In this document: positions 17,442 to 27,501 of the stretch, in pieces
How positions within the stretch are numbered: the first letter of the stretch is position 1
Layout of the letters: every line of letters begins with the position of its first letter
Origin: Streptomyces sp. SS1-1
GTDB lineage: Bacteria; Actinomycetota; Actinomycetes; Streptomycetales; Streptomycetaceae
Reading direction: 5' to 3'
DNA length: 64,000 bases
NCBI RefSeq assembly: GCF_008973465.1
Contig: NZ_WBXN01000001.1
Span: 62,001 to 126,000 of the forward strand
Notes under the pieces: model-generated
What the model saw: the letters and a program-made list of their open reading frames with translations, nothing else
Database searches by the model: none
What the model was told of the DNA's origin: nothing
Made by a program: the position numbers and the translations under genes

Positions 17442-18086
17442 CGCGTCTGGATACAACAGCAGAACCACTTTCATGATCATCAACAACGCCGTCGCGCAGG
17501 GCCGAGAATAGAGTGGACTTGGACATGCTGTCCAACAAGACGTCCTAGACATCCACCCGCGCAACTCTCGCGGCGTTTCTCTTGCCAACGGAGGCCGCAG
17601 TGGAACCGGAATGCGTCGAATTCGTACAGCCTCAGCGAGCGCTCCCACACGTCGGCTCGCCGCCGCAGCCACAAGCAATGACGGGCGGCACCCGTACCGT
17701 CCCCACGACCCGGGTACCGCCCGATGAACGGGTGATCCTCCCGTCCCTTGCTGCGCCCCAGCGCAGCGCCTGCACCGCGATCCGCTCCCCAGCGCAGGCG
17801 CTTATCGGCTGTCCGACCTCCAGAGGTCTCGAGCAGCTCTTCAACGACCCTAATGCTATTCCTAGCAGATAATGTTCATATGTGACGATCCTCTCGTTGG
17901 GTCGCTCGAGCGAGCCGCGCCGGCGTCCAGCGCCGAGTGCTCGACATTTCGGTTCCGGGCATATCGCGCTATGGCCTACTAATCTGGTCGTACGTGTCTC
18001 GCTGCTCTGGTTCCGTTCGGCTCGGGGTTGACTGGCGCGGCAGCGGGTTCAAGCCGTCTCGGCACTCCGAAGTTCAGGAGTTGAAC
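17442..18086. other. Divergent intergenic region, no gene seen
   Basis: A 645-bp interval between the alpha/beta hydrolase (minus) and XdhC gene (plus). It has an AT-rich patch near 17850-17885 (CTAATGCTATTCC, GATAATGTTCATATG), a plausible promoter or operator area. I found no supported coding region. Confidence 0.45.
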
Positions 18087-19214
18087 ATGCTGGATGATGT
18101 TGCGGAACACTTGCACCGCTGGATCAAAGCCGACCAGGACTTCGCTGTCGCTACAGTCGTCGCCGTCAGTGGCAGCGCCCCTCGCCCGCCAGGCGCATCC
18201 CTCGCTGTCAACGCCGACGGAACGGCTGTGGGATCCGTATCCGGCGGATGTGTCGAAGGTGCGGTCTACGAGTCGTGCCAGGAGGCCCTGGAGCACGGCC
18301 GCAGCGTGGTGCAGCGTTTCGGTTACAGCGACGAGGACGCCTTCGCCGTGGGCCTTACGTGCGGTGGAGTCATCGACATCCTCACCACCCCCGTCCGGAA
18401 GGCCGACCCTTGCCGCCCTCTCCTCACCGCCGCTCTGGAAGCGGTGCGTGCCGGCAAGGCTGTGGCATTGGCGCTCGTCCTGGACGGACCGGAGCGTGCC
18501 ATCGGACACGGGCTGCTCGTCGCAGCGGACGGTTCGGCGGAGGGAACAATCGGCGAAGGACCTGAGGTGGACCGTCTCGCAGCCGCTGAAGCCAGCGCAC
18601 AACTGGATGCGGGACGTACTTCAACGATCAAGGTTGGAGCGGACGGATCGTACTGCGACCAAACCCTCCGCCTGCTTGTCGAATCCAGCGCGCCTCCCCC
18701 TCGTATGATCGTTTTTGGCGCCATCGACTTCGCAGCTGCACTGGTCAGGCAAGGCAAGTTCCTTGGCTATCACGTGACCGTGTGCGACGCGCGCCCCGTG
18801 TTTGCAACACGGGAGCGCTTCCCCGAGGCTGACGAGATCGTCATCGAGTGGCCTCATCGATACCTGGAAAGCACCGATGTCGACCACCGGACCGCGTTGT
18901 GCGTGTTGACCCACGACGCCAAGTTCGACATCCCGCTCCTGGAGCTCGCGCTGAGACTGCCCGTCGCGTACGTCGGCGCCATGGGCTCCCGACGCACCCA
19001 CTCGGATCGCATGCGCCGCCTGCGCGAAGTGGGCATGACCAGTGGGGAACTGGCACGCCTCCGTGCACCGATCGGCCTGGACCTCAAGGCTCACACCTCG
19101 GAGGAGACCGCGCTTTCGATCGCCGCCGAACTGGTCGCCGCCCGCAGAGGGGGCACCGGCCTGCCCCTCACTGGTACGCGCAACTCGATCCACAGTGATC
19201 TCTCAGTTCACTGA
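18087..19214 (+). CDS. XdhC/CoxI-family molybdenum cofactor insertion factor
   Basis: A 375-aa protein with the N-terminal XdhC/CoxI domain (AVSGSAPRPPGASLAV, GSVSGGCVEGAVYE) and the C-terminal Rossmann domain (MIVFGAIDFAAALVRQGKFLGYHVTVCD, and YVGAMGSRRTHSDR). These proteins bind the sulfurated Mo cofactor and load it into xanthine oxidase-family enzymes. The partner is almost surely the 10226-13942 enzyme. ATG 18087 has CAGGAG seven bases upstream. It is transcribed apart from the operon it serves. Confidence 0.9.
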   Translation: MLDDVAEHLHRWIKADQDFAVATVVAVSGSAPRPPGASLAVNADGTAVGSVSGGCVEGAVYESCQEALEHGRSVVQRFGYSDEDAFAVGLTCGGVIDILTTPVRKADPCRPLLTAALEAVRAGKAVALALVLDGPERAIGHGLLVAADGSAEGTIGEGPEVDRLAAAEASAQLDAGRTSTIKVGADGSYCDQTLRLLVESSAPPPRMIVFGAIDFAAALVRQGKFLGYHVTVCDARPVFATRERFPEADEIVIEWPHRYLESTDVDHRTALCVLTHDAKFDIPLLELALRLPVAYVGAMGSRRTHSDRMRRLREVGMTSGELARLRAPIGLDLKAHTSEETALSIAAELVAARRGGTGLPLTGTRNSIHSDLSVH

Positions 19215-19473
19215 GAGGCGCCTGGACCTCCTGCTGGCAGATCATCGTGTGAGCCCGGTGTCCTACGCGCCGTTCAACCCGACCAGCGTCTCGAGCGTCC
19301 TCTCATGCCGCCCGCCGCCGCTCGCACGGGATTGGTGGCGAGGTGATCCGCCGTCATGGAGACGTCTGCCTCCAACTCAGCACGTCTTAACCGGACGTAG
19401 CGGCTGGTGAACGGCAGCTCCCTCTCCTCTTACTGGAAGGCCCTCGCCCTGTTCGGGGCTGTGCATTGCCCGT

Positions 19474-19510
19474 GAGCCGGGGGTCACCGGTTGCCGGTGC
19501 CCCCCGGCTC
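19474..19510. terminator. Bidirectional hairpin terminator
   Basis: Stem GAGCCGGGGGTCACCGG (19474-19490), loop TTG, and the near-perfect complement (19494-19510) with one mismatch. It lies just after the protease stop on the minus strand and 260 bp after XdhC on the plus strand. The rest of 19215-19516 shows no gene. Confidence 0.85.
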
Positions 19511-19516
19511 ATCGCC

Positions 19517-22500
19517 TCACTTCAGGCCGAAAGCTCTGATGATGGTTTGCTTCACCGCATTGCCCCGATCGTCGGAGGCCGTGGCGCGTACCGCCACATA
19601 AGAGGCCTTCTGTGGTGCCTTCAGGGTGGTGTGCCAGCCGGCCGAGGTGCGGGTCAGGGGCATTTCGTGCCAGGTTGCGCCGTCGTCGTACGACACCTCC
19701 AGGCCGGCCTTGCCGATGGCAGAGGTGGGCGGCAAGGCGTTTTGGACGGGTGAGGTCAGGTGCGAGGGGGTGAGCGTGAGTTTCGCGGTTCGCTTCGCCT
19801 TGCCGGCCGTGTCCGTGTCGATGCCGTAGTCGAGCTGAATCAGCGGTAGGGGCGCCTCGTTGTCAGGCCCAACCGTCGCGGAGACGAAGTCCCAGGACGT
19901 CTTGGTCCGCGTCGAGTACGGGGCTCCCCAGGTGCCGTGGGACGTCTCAAGGACGTAGCGGTAGGGAAGCCGCTGAGGCTTGAGGTCGGTGGCGTAAATG
20001 AAGGTGGATCCCGGTGTACGTGAGAGCAGTCTGTCGCCCTGATAGAGCGAGGCCGTCTGCGTTGTGCCGGGGGCCATTAGGTAGGCCTGATGGTCGCTGC
20101 CGGAGTCCCCCCAGCCGGCAAGCTGGGTGATGATGTAGTCGCTGCCTCTGCTCGCGTGGTGTGCCTCATTGCTCCGCGGACGGCCGACGGGGGCAAACCA
20201 CCGTTCCTTGGTCGCGCTTCCCGGTCGGAGGGCCGTCGGTGTGTCGTAGCTTGTGACGTCCCCGAGGACGGCTGCCGTCTGACGCCACTCGACCCCGGCC
20301 CCCGCGGTCACCCAGTCGGTACGGGACCCCTGCGCGGGGGTGGGCAGGCTGATCCCCAGCGTGATATCGGTTCTTCCAGGTTCGAGGTCGAAGCGGAACT
20401 CGGTTGCCTCTCCCGCCCTGTGATGCTCGAACGAAACGTCGATCTTGCTCAGGTCCTCAGTCTTCGGCCTGTATGTGAAGTCCTTCGGCAGCGACTTCTT
20501 CCAAGAGGCCACAAGGTCGTACAGGTAGTCAGTTTCTGCGTCGTACGACACCTTCAGTGCAACCGGTCCGTGGTCGGCCAAGTTCATCAGACGCAGACCC
20601 TCGCCGTAGCCGACGGTGATCACCGTCAGAGGTGGGGTAGCCGGTGTCCGCGGGTCGAGCCGCGTAGGACCAGGGTCGGCCACAATCAGGGCTTTCGCTC
20701 CTGCCTTGGCTGCAGCGGCGGCCTGGTCGGCCATCGTGACGATCGGGTTTCGCTGGACGAGAGCGGCCTTACCCCGAATGGGCAGCCCAGCGTAGTCCTC
20801 GGGAGCACCCTGGCCCGCGTAGACGGCGTCCAGCCGGGTGGCGCCCTCGGCGAGTGGCTGTGCGCCGCGCCGCACGATGGCCGATGTGAGGTTTTCCTTA
20901 CCGACCTGCAGTGTCAATGCGGGTTCCTCCTCCCGCCAGCGGACCTTGAGATCGAGGGCGCCCTTGGTCACCTTATGGGCGGTCGGGGAGGCGAAGAAGC
21001 TGTCGTAATGGGGGTACAGGTTGAAGGATCTCTGGGTGACATCCGTGTCCGTCAGCGCGCGGGTGAAGTCGACGCGCGCATAAGTGGTAGCAGTGTTCTT
21101 GGGCGTGACCGCGCTGACCCTGCGTGTCGTGGAGGCGTCCAGGGAGATCGGCATATCCCGGTCGACCTTCACCTCGGGCAGGGTGACCAGGGCGCGACCG
21201 AGGGACTCCGCACCGTGGGCGCCCTCTACGTCGAGTAGCACGCTGAAGGACCAGAGTCCGGGTTCCAGCCTCAGTCGGGCCGAGGATCCTATCGGTACGT
21301 CCTTCACGTCCTGCGCGGTCCCGCCGACCCGTTCTGCCATGAGGGTGGCCGCACCGGACGCGGGCTTGCCCGAACGGTCCTTGATCGTCAGATCGACAAC
21401 TGCCTTCTCGCTTTCCGTGACGAGCCCCACCGCAGTGGTTACTGTCACGGTTCCCTTCTCCATGGCCGTGATCCGGGTCGTGTAGGCGTGGTTCTCGACA
21501 GTGTGGTCCAGGTGGGAGGAGAGCGTCACCGAACTGGAGGCGCCCGGAGGAACGGTGACCTTTGAGGAGGAAAGCGTGAAAAGGCCGGCCGGGGCGGTCC
21601 CGGTGTCTAGCGCGAGGTCCAGTGTGACGGGGCTGGTGCCGGTGTTGGTGTAGGTCACCTTGCGGTCGACGGTTGCCCCGGGGGGCGCGGGGACCTCATG
21701 CAGGCCTACGGAGACGACGCCGGTGCCGTAGACGGTGGCCTTGGTGGCCGCCACGGCGTCCACGCGTCCGTTGCCTGCTTCGAAGGGGCTGTGCGCGGGA
21801 GTGGGCTTGGCTGTGCTGACCAAGGCTTCCTTCAACTTCGCCCCGGACCAGTCTGGATGCTCAGCAGCAAGCAGCGCCGCCACGCCCGCGACATGCGGAG
21901 TCGCCATCGAGGTACCGCTCTTCGTCGTGTACGCGCCCTCTCCGGGGGAGTATTGCGACCGGGCCGCCAGCACATCGACTCCGGGCGCGGTGATCTCCGG
22001 TTTGACGGCGGCGTCACCGACGCGCGGTCCGCGCGAGGAGAATCCTGCGAGCGTGTCCTGGGAATCGACGGCACCGACCGTGAGTGCCGCGTCAGCCGCC
22101 CCGGGGGTTCCGATGGTGGAGTTTCGGAAGCTGTTGCCCGCGGCGATCGTGAAGAGCGCCCCTGTCTCGGCGCTCAGGCCGTTAACTGCGGCACTGAGAG
22201 GGTCCGTGCCGTCGGTGGGGCCGCCGCCCAGGCTCATACTGACGACTTTGGCCTTCTGATCGCGCGCGGCCCACTCCATGGCCGCCACAATCCAGGAGTC
22301 CTGACCAAACCCGCTGTCGTCCAAGGCTTTACCGATGTGCAATCTGGCCCCGGGCGCAACTCCCTTCTGCTTACCGTCCGAGGCGGCTCCCGTCCCGGCG
22401 ATCGTGGATGCGACATGGGTTCCGTGACCGTTCACGTCGTCTATGGGCTCGTCCGGGACGAAGCTCTTCGTGGCTGCGATCCGGCCGACCAGGTCGGCGT

Positions 22501-23275
22501 GCCCCGTGTCGACGCCTGTGTCCAGGACTGCGACGTCAACGCCCTCACCGGTGTTGCCTCCCTTCCACACTTCAGGCGCACCGATTTGTGCGACGGTGTC
22601 GGAAAGGGCAGCTCTGACTTTGCCGTCGAGCCATACGCGTTCGATTCCGTGCGCCAGGACGGGTCGCTTGCCGTCTCTACCGCTTTGCAGCGCGGCGGCA
22701 TCCACACCCGTGGTGAGGGAGGACCAGAAGACCTCGGCCTTATCACGGGGTTGGGCCAGGGCGGCGCCCTGGATGCTGGTCAGCCTGCGGAGACTTTCGC
22801 CTCCCTCGGGCGCGGCTGCTTCACGCACATCAGAGCTGTCGGAGTACCGCACGATCACCGGCAGACGGTCGGATCGGGCGTCGTCGTAGCCGTACTCGAG
22901 CAGCCGGGTGATGTTAAAGAGCTGCTTGTCCAATGTCTCCGCCGCTATGTACGGCAGGACCTCTCGTGGATACACGTACGTCTCGCCGTCGACAACGGTG
23001 GTGTCAGCGTCCACAGGTTGGCCTTGACTGCCCGTCACTTCGATCAGCGGGGACGCGCCGGAGCCTGTCACAGACACCCTGTCACCGTTGATCAAAGTGA
23101 TCGTGCGGGGGGAACCGAGGGGGCGGTGCCCTGTGCTCAGCGCGGGCGGGGCGCCGGCTAGGGAAACGGTTGGGTGCACGGCGCCGGTTGCCGAGGTACT
23201 GCCAAACGTCGCCAGCACAGTCAGAGCGATGCCGACGACGGTCACCCCTCGGCCGGGCAACGGGGATGGGGGCAT
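19517..23275 (-). CDS. Secreted subtilisin-like serine protease (S8) with PA domain
   Basis: A 1252-aa exported protease. The signal peptide is about residues 1-31 (VTVVGIALTVLATFG then ATGA). A pro-segment precedes the catalytic domain. The triad is D252 (VLDTGVD), H284 (NGHGTHVAS) and S456 (SGTSMATPHVAG); the oxyanion Asn is N381 (AAGNS). Beta-rich domains follow, including a PA-like segment (LPIRGKAALVQRN, AGAKALIVADPG). There is no C-terminal anchor. It lies alone, divergent from a regulator at 23658. It probably degrades extracellular protein. Confidence 0.93.
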   Translation of the reverse strand: MPPSPLPGRGVTVVGIALTVLATFGSTSATGAVHPTVSLAGAPPALSTGHRPLGSPRTITLINGDRVSVTGSGASPLIEVTGSQGQPVDADTTVVDGETYVYPREVLPYIAAETLDKQLFNITRLLEYGYDDARSDRLPVIVRYSDSSDVREAAAPEGGESLRRLTSIQGAALAQPRDKAEVFWSSLTTGVDAAALQSGRDGKRPVLAHGIERVWLDGKVRAALSDTVAQIGAPEVWKGGNTGEGVDVAVLDTGVDTGHADLVGRIAATKSFVPDEPIDDVNGHGTHVASTIAGTGAASDGKQKGVAPGARLHIGKALDDSGFGQDSWIVAAMEWAARDQKAKVVSMSLGGGPTDGTDPLSAAVNGLSAETGALFTIAAGNSFRNSTIGTPGAADAALTVGAVDSQDTLAGFSSRGPRVGDAAVKPEITAPGVDVLAARSQYSPGEGAYTTKSGTSMATPHVAGVAALLAAEHPDWSGAKLKEALVSTAKPTPAHSPFEAGNGRVDAVAATKATVYGTGVVSVGLHEVPAPPGATVDRKVTYTNTGTSPVTLDLALDTGTAPAGLFTLSSSKVTVPPGASSSVTLSSHLDHTVENHAYTTRITAMEKGTVTVTTAVGLVTESEKAVVDLTIKDRSGKPASGAATLMAERVGGTAQDVKDVPIGSSARLRLEPGLWSFSVLLDVEGAHGAESLGRALVTLPEVKVDRDMPISLDASTTRRVSAVTPKNTATTYARVDFTRALTDTDVTQRSFNLYPHYDSFFASPTAHKVTKGALDLKVRWREEEPALTLQVGKENLTSAIVRRGAQPLAEGATRLDAVYAGQGAPEDYAGLPIRGKAALVQRNPIVTMADQAAAAAKAGAKALIVADPGPTRLDPRTPATPPLTVITVGYGEGLRLMNLADHGPVALKVSYDAETDYLYDLVASWKKSLPKDFTYRPKTEDLSKIDVSFEHHRAGEATEFRFDLEPGRTDITLGISLPTPAQGSRTDWVTAGAGVEWRQTAAVLGDVTSYDTPTALRPGSATKERWFAPVGRPRSNEAHHASRGSDYIITQLAGWGDSGSDHQAYLMAPGTTQTASLYQGDRLLSRTPGSTFIYATDLKPQRLPYRYVLETSHGTWGAPYSTRTKTSWDFVSATVGPDNEAPLPLIQLDYGIDTDTAGKAKRTAKLTLTPSHLTSPVQNALPPTSAIGKAGLEVSYDDGATWHEMPLTRTSAGWHTTLKAPQKASYVAVRATASDDRGNAVKQTIIRAFGLK

Positions 23276-23657
23276 GAAAAATTTCCTAACTGGATGGAGG
23301 TGCCGTAGAGCGGGAGCGCTGGTGAATGATCCGCAATGGTCCCGGGGTCTGCCTAGCCGATGAGGTGACGCCTTGATGTCATGGCGTCAAGGCGTCACCC
23401 CCGGCCCCGGCGGACGGCTGACCGGAGGTACCGGTCAGGCACGGCGGTGGTGTGCCGAAAGCCCGGTCGCAGCAGGTTGGGCGTGCGAGCGGGTGCTGAC
23501 AGAGGCAGCGGGGCGAGGTGGACGCCAGCGATGCAGGCGCATGGTGGCGGCAAGCCGGGTTAGTCGGCTCCGAACCCACTCGCCCCACCACTCACACCAC
23601 ATCACACTGAATGGAGTACGGTTCCTGTTGTGGACCGGCTGCAGAGAGGTGACTGAC
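23276..23657. promoter_or_regulatory. Divergent protease/regulator intergenic region
   Basis: A 382-bp region between the divergent protease and regulator starts. It contains a direct repeat-like cluster GATGTCATGGCGTCAAGGCG near 23375 and the ribosome sites AGGAAA (protease) and GAGAGG (regulator). No gene seen. It should hold both promoters. Confidence 0.4.
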
Positions 23658-24656
23658 GTGACACTGGAAGTCGCAGGACTCTCGCCGGCCGAGGAGGCCG
23701 TCTACCGGGTTCTGGTGACCGAGGGCCGGGTGCCGGCCGACTATGTGATGCGCCGCACCGCCCTGTCCCGGCCCGCGGTCGAATTGACTCTGGCCGTGCT
23801 CACCTCTCAGGGCTTGGCAAGTCGCACCGACAAGCTCCCCTTCCTCTATTGGGCGACACCACCCGATGTGGCTCTGACCCCCCGCCTCAAGCGCCACGCC
23901 GAGGCGCTTGAGCTCGCGCGCAACGAAGTGGCCGGTCTCTTGGAGGCTTACCAGGACACCCTGCGCAGGCAGGACACCAGTCAGCTCATCGAACTGGTCA
24001 CAGGAACGGAGTCGCTGCGTCAGCACTTGCGGCACATCCAGTCGGCGTCTCGGAGCGAGATGCTCTGGTTCTGCAAACCGCAGTACGTGGCCATGCCGGC
24101 AGGCAGCAACGATGCTGAGTTCGAGGCGCTGTCACGTGGTGTGAATTATCGCGTTCTGTACGAGAAGGCCTACTTCGACGACGAAGGCGCTGTCGACAAT
24201 GTGGCGCGGGCCGTCCGCGCAGGGGAGATAGCCCGTGCGGTACCTCATCTGCCACTGCGTCTGGCGATCGCCGATCGGTCTATCGCTGTGTGCCCGCTCG
24301 TTCCGGGAGGATCTCACGGAAGCCCAGGCCCCCCCACCGCAGCCTTGATCCGGGACGGCAGTCTGGTGTCTGCTCTGACGGCACTCTTCGAGCGCTACTG
24401 GGAGGACGCGATACCTCTCTCTGTCGACGGCTCCGGAAACGCCGGCGACATCTATACGGCCCCACAGTCGCTGTCCGTGCTGGACAGGAAGCTGCTGTCA
24501 CTGCTCGTGGCAGGTCTTGGCGACAAGGCGATCGCGACGCAGACGGGACTGAGCCGGCGTACGGTCCAGCGGTATGTGCAGCGGATGATGCAGCTGGCCG
24601 GCGCCACGACGCGCATGCAGTTGGCTTGGCAGGCCGCCCGCCGCGGCTGGCTGTAG
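23658..24656 (+). CDS. Two-HTH regulator: TrmB-like N-terminus, LuxR-type C-terminus
   Basis: A 332-aa regulator. The N-terminal winged helix (EEAVYRVLVTEGRVPADYV, RTALSRPAVELTLAVL) resembles TrmB/MarR domains. A middle sensor region carries a phospholipase D-like or TrmB sensor fold. The C-terminal LuxR HTH lies at about residues 270-325 (KLLSLLVAGLGDKAIATQTG, LSRRTVQRYVQRMM). The start GTG 23658 has GAGAGG at 23644-23649. This class often controls secreted enzymes and secondary metabolism; the divergent protease is a candidate target. Confidence 0.83.
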   Translation: MTLEVAGLSPAEEAVYRVLVTEGRVPADYVMRRTALSRPAVELTLAVLTSQGLASRTDKLPFLYWATPPDVALTPRLKRHAEALELARNEVAGLLEAYQDTLRRQDTSQLIELVTGTESLRQHLRHIQSASRSEMLWFCKPQYVAMPAGSNDAEFEALSRGVNYRVLYEKAYFDDEGAVDNVARAVRAGEIARAVPHLPLRLAIADRSIAVCPLVPGGSHGSPGPPTAALIRDGSLVSALTALFERYWEDAIPLSVDGSGNAGDIYTAPQSLSVLDRKLLSLLVAGLGDKAIATQTGLSRRTVQRYVQRMMQLAGATTRMQLAWQAARRGWL

Positions 24657-24898
24657 CCGCGCAGCACTCAGCAGGGCGACCGGGCTGCGAGAGACCGGGA
24701 AGCTGCTGCCCTGCCCGGTCATGCTCTCGGCGCGGCGCCGTCCCGCCCGGCTCTTTGATCCACGGGCTGGCGCAGTCATCCGCCGACGGACAAGCGAGGT
24801 TTCCCCCTCGCCAGGCCGCAGTCGCAGGACTGAAGGTCCAGATGCCTTGCATGCCGATCTTTGTCATGCTGGCTCACGGGGACATGAGGAGACTTGAT

Positions 24899-27283
24899 GT
24901 GAGTACCTCACGTGCACATGAGCCGGATTCGTTCGCAGCGCGAGCCCATGCAGGTGCCGAGATAGTCATCGACGAGCACGGCGCCGTTGCCACATGGAGC
25001 GACGAGGTCCAGGAGCTGTTGGGATTCACCTCTCCTGAGATCCTCGGGAAGCCGGCCTCCAGCCTCCTGGCAACGGACTCGTCGAGCCCTTGGGACGGAA
25101 CCGGCCCACGGCAGGGGTTCTCCGCACCAGTCGTGCTGCGCTGCCGGGACGGCCGCGTGAAGGCATGCCGGTTGCGGATACGGCCCTCTTCGCGCCCTTC
25201 GGGCAGCTGGACAGTGGTGGTGTCCCCGGCAGCAGAAGAGCCCGATGCAAGAGCCATCGACGTGGCAGTGTTGGGCGCACTGTTCAAAGACTCTCCCTCG
25301 AGCTTGTGTGTGTACGACGTTGACCTGCGTCTTCGTCGGTTCAACCCTGCCGCGGAGGGGATGCAGGGAGTCTTTCGAGAAGGCTCCCTCGGCCTCATGC
25401 CGCACGAACTGTGGCCGGACTCGAATTCTGTGGAGTTCGAAGCACGCATGAAGGACGTGCTGAGGTCGGGTGTGCCGCACGTCGGCTTCGAAAAGCGTGG
25501 CCGTCCTCCCGATGATCCTGACCACGAGCACATCTTCTCGAACTCCGTGTTCCGCCTCGAGGATGATCTAGGCCGTGTAGTGGGTCTCGCCACCACTGCT
25601 GTGGAGATCACCGATCAGCGAACGGCAGAAGAGCACATCGCGCTCCTGGCGGATGCCAGCGCTCTGATCGGTGCTTCACTGGACGTGATGGCCACAGGTC
25701 AGGAACTTGCAGACATCACGGTGCCACGCTTCGCCGACGCCGCCACGGTCGACGTGTTCGCGCCCGTCATCTCCGGCGACGAGCCCGATCCCGCCCAGAG
25801 GGATCTTCGCAGGGTGGGCCTGCGGTGCGCCGCAGGCCCTGCCGCATCCCACGGCACCACGACGCGCTCGGCACAACCACGATTCCCCTACCCGGTGGAC
25901 CCGGACCGGCTCGTGGCCGACGGTCCGCGCCGTGGGGAAACCCTGCTTCCTGGCGACGACGGGGAGCCGCTGTACCCAAGGGCCGGTCGTCAGTCTGCTC
26001 ATTGCCTCGTGGTGCCCATGCAGGCCCGGCGCACCCTCATCGGAGCGGTTACGTTCTACCGGATGGGGCGGACCAGCGCCTTCTCCGACTTCGACGTACT
26101 CACGGCCCGTGACCTGGCCTCGCGAGCTGCATTGAGTATCGACAACGCACGTCGCTACACACGTGAACATAGCGCCGTGCGCATGCTGCAGCGTCGGTTC
26201 CTCCCCTCGGACACCGCCGACCAGAGCGCTGTGGAGACTTCCCACTACTTCGCTCCCGCCACCTCGGGCACCAACTGGTTCGACGTCATCCCCGTGTCCG
26301 GAGCCCGCGTTGCTCTCGTCGTCGGAACGACGAACGAGGACGGCCTGTCCGGTGCCGCGGTCATGGGCCGGCTGGGAGCAGCCGTGCACGCCCTGACGGA
26401 CCTGGACCTCAGCCCGGACGAAGTGCTGGCCCGCATGGACACTCTGGCTCAGCGGATCACCGGTGACGGCGGCCCGGCTTCCGCCGACACCGTTTCGCCC
26501 GAAGTCACATGCGTCTATGCCCTCTACGACCCGGCATCAGGCAGCCTGTCCCTGGCCAGTGCCGGACACGTCCTCCCCCTCGTGGCAGAACCCGGCGGGC
26601 ATGTGCGGACTCTGACCGCCCCGGTGGGCGCGCCCCTGGGGTCAGCCGACAGGCACTCCACCGCCAAGGACTTCACCCTGCCGGCTGGCAGCACGCTCGC
26701 CTTCTACACTCCTGCGACTGCGCGTGGCGGTCAGGCTGCGGGGGATGAGTCCTCACTACTTGCCGAAGCACTGCACTCTGCGGCCGGTGTCCCCCTGCCG
26801 CAACTGCGGAACGACATCGGGCAAGCCTGGTCCGATGAGCAGGCCTTGCCTCGAGGGACACTCGTGCTGCTGGCACGGACACAGCGTTTGGGCGAAGACC
26901 AGATGAGTATCTGGGACCTGCCCAGCGACCCCGCTGTGGTCGCCACCGCACGCAGCCTGGTGCAACGTCAGCTCGCCACGTGGGGGCTGGAGGAGACCGC
27001 CTTCGTCACAGAACTCGTCGTCAGTGAGTTGGTCACCAATGCGATCCGTTACGCAGAAGGGCCGATCCACCTCCGTGTGATACGCGACCATCATGCGCTG
27101 ATCTGCGAGGTATCCGACACCAACGCCACGGCACCGCACTTGCGCTACGCGCGTTCCGGCGACGAGGGCGGTCGAGGGCTGTTCCTCATAGCCCAACTCA
27201 CCCAGCGATGGGGCACACGATTCAGCAACACAGGCAAGACCATCTGGACCGAGCAGGAGGTGGCAGAGGAAGAACAGACATGA
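24899..27283 (+). CDS. PAS-PAS-GAF-(degenerate PP2C)-HATPase signalling protein
   Basis: A 794-aa cytoplasmic protein. Two PAS-like domains (about 15-110 and 120-240) are followed by a GAF domain (about 245-420), a SpoIIE/PP2C-type domain (about 430-645) and a C-terminal RsbW-like HATPase (about 665-790). The HATPase N box ELVVSELVTNAIRYA and G2 box GGRGLFLIAQL are intact. The PP2C metal ligands are not: GGDWFD has become GTNWFD, the DxxGHG loop is TTNEDG, and the usual YTDGLxE is YTPATAR. GTG 24899 has GAGGAG upstream; ATG 24884 is possible. I infer an anti-sigma/kinase-type switch with a dead phosphatase domain used for sensing or scaffolding. Confidence 0.85.
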   Translation: MSTSRAHEPDSFAARAHAGAEIVIDEHGAVATWSDEVQELLGFTSPEILGKPASSLLATDSSSPWDGTGPRQGFSAPVVLRCRDGRVKACRLRIRPSSRPSGSWTVVVSPAAEEPDARAIDVAVLGALFKDSPSSLCVYDVDLRLRRFNPAAEGMQGVFREGSLGLMPHELWPDSNSVEFEARMKDVLRSGVPHVGFEKRGRPPDDPDHEHIFSNSVFRLEDDLGRVVGLATTAVEITDQRTAEEHIALLADASALIGASLDVMATGQELADITVPRFADAATVDVFAPVISGDEPDPAQRDLRRVGLRCAAGPAASHGTTTRSAQPRFPYPVDPDRLVADGPRRGETLLPGDDGEPLYPRAGRQSAHCLVVPMQARRTLIGAVTFYRMGRTSAFSDFDVLTARDLASRAALSIDNARRYTREHSAVRMLQRRFLPSDTADQSAVETSHYFAPATSGTNWFDVIPVSGARVALVVGTTNEDGLSGAAVMGRLGAAVHALTDLDLSPDEVLARMDTLAQRITGDGGPASADTVSPEVTCVYALYDPASGSLSLASAGHVLPLVAEPGGHVRTLTAPVGAPLGSADRHSTAKDFTLPAGSTLAFYTPATARGGQAAGDESSLLAEALHSAAGVPLPQLRNDIGQAWSDEQALPRGTLVLLARTQRLGEDQMSIWDLPSDPAVVATARSLVQRQLATWGLEETAFVTELVVSELVTNAIRYAEGPIHLRVIRDHHALICEVSDTNATAPHLRYARSGDEGGRGLFLIAQLTQRWGTRFSNTGKTIWTEQEVAEEEQT

Positions 27284-27501
27284 TCGAAGGAGCCCTCACA
27301 CTGCTGCGACCGCCAAGGGAAGGGTTTGAGGCGCGCTTCACAGCCGGATAGCTGGGGCGAGCATCCCTTGCTCGGCCTGGCAAGAGTGGGCCGACCACTG
27401 GCTCGATCTCTGGCTCTGACGGTGGCCGCCAGTCTCCCCCTGTAGGGTGATCGTATCCACACCGGCCTTACGACTCACATACATCTTCCAGGTCGGCCCA
27501 A

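Noticed and set aside
20090..23161. Two long plus-strand frames opposite the protease
   Set aside because: Antisense shadows of the subtilase, which carries a full catalytic triad and signal peptide.
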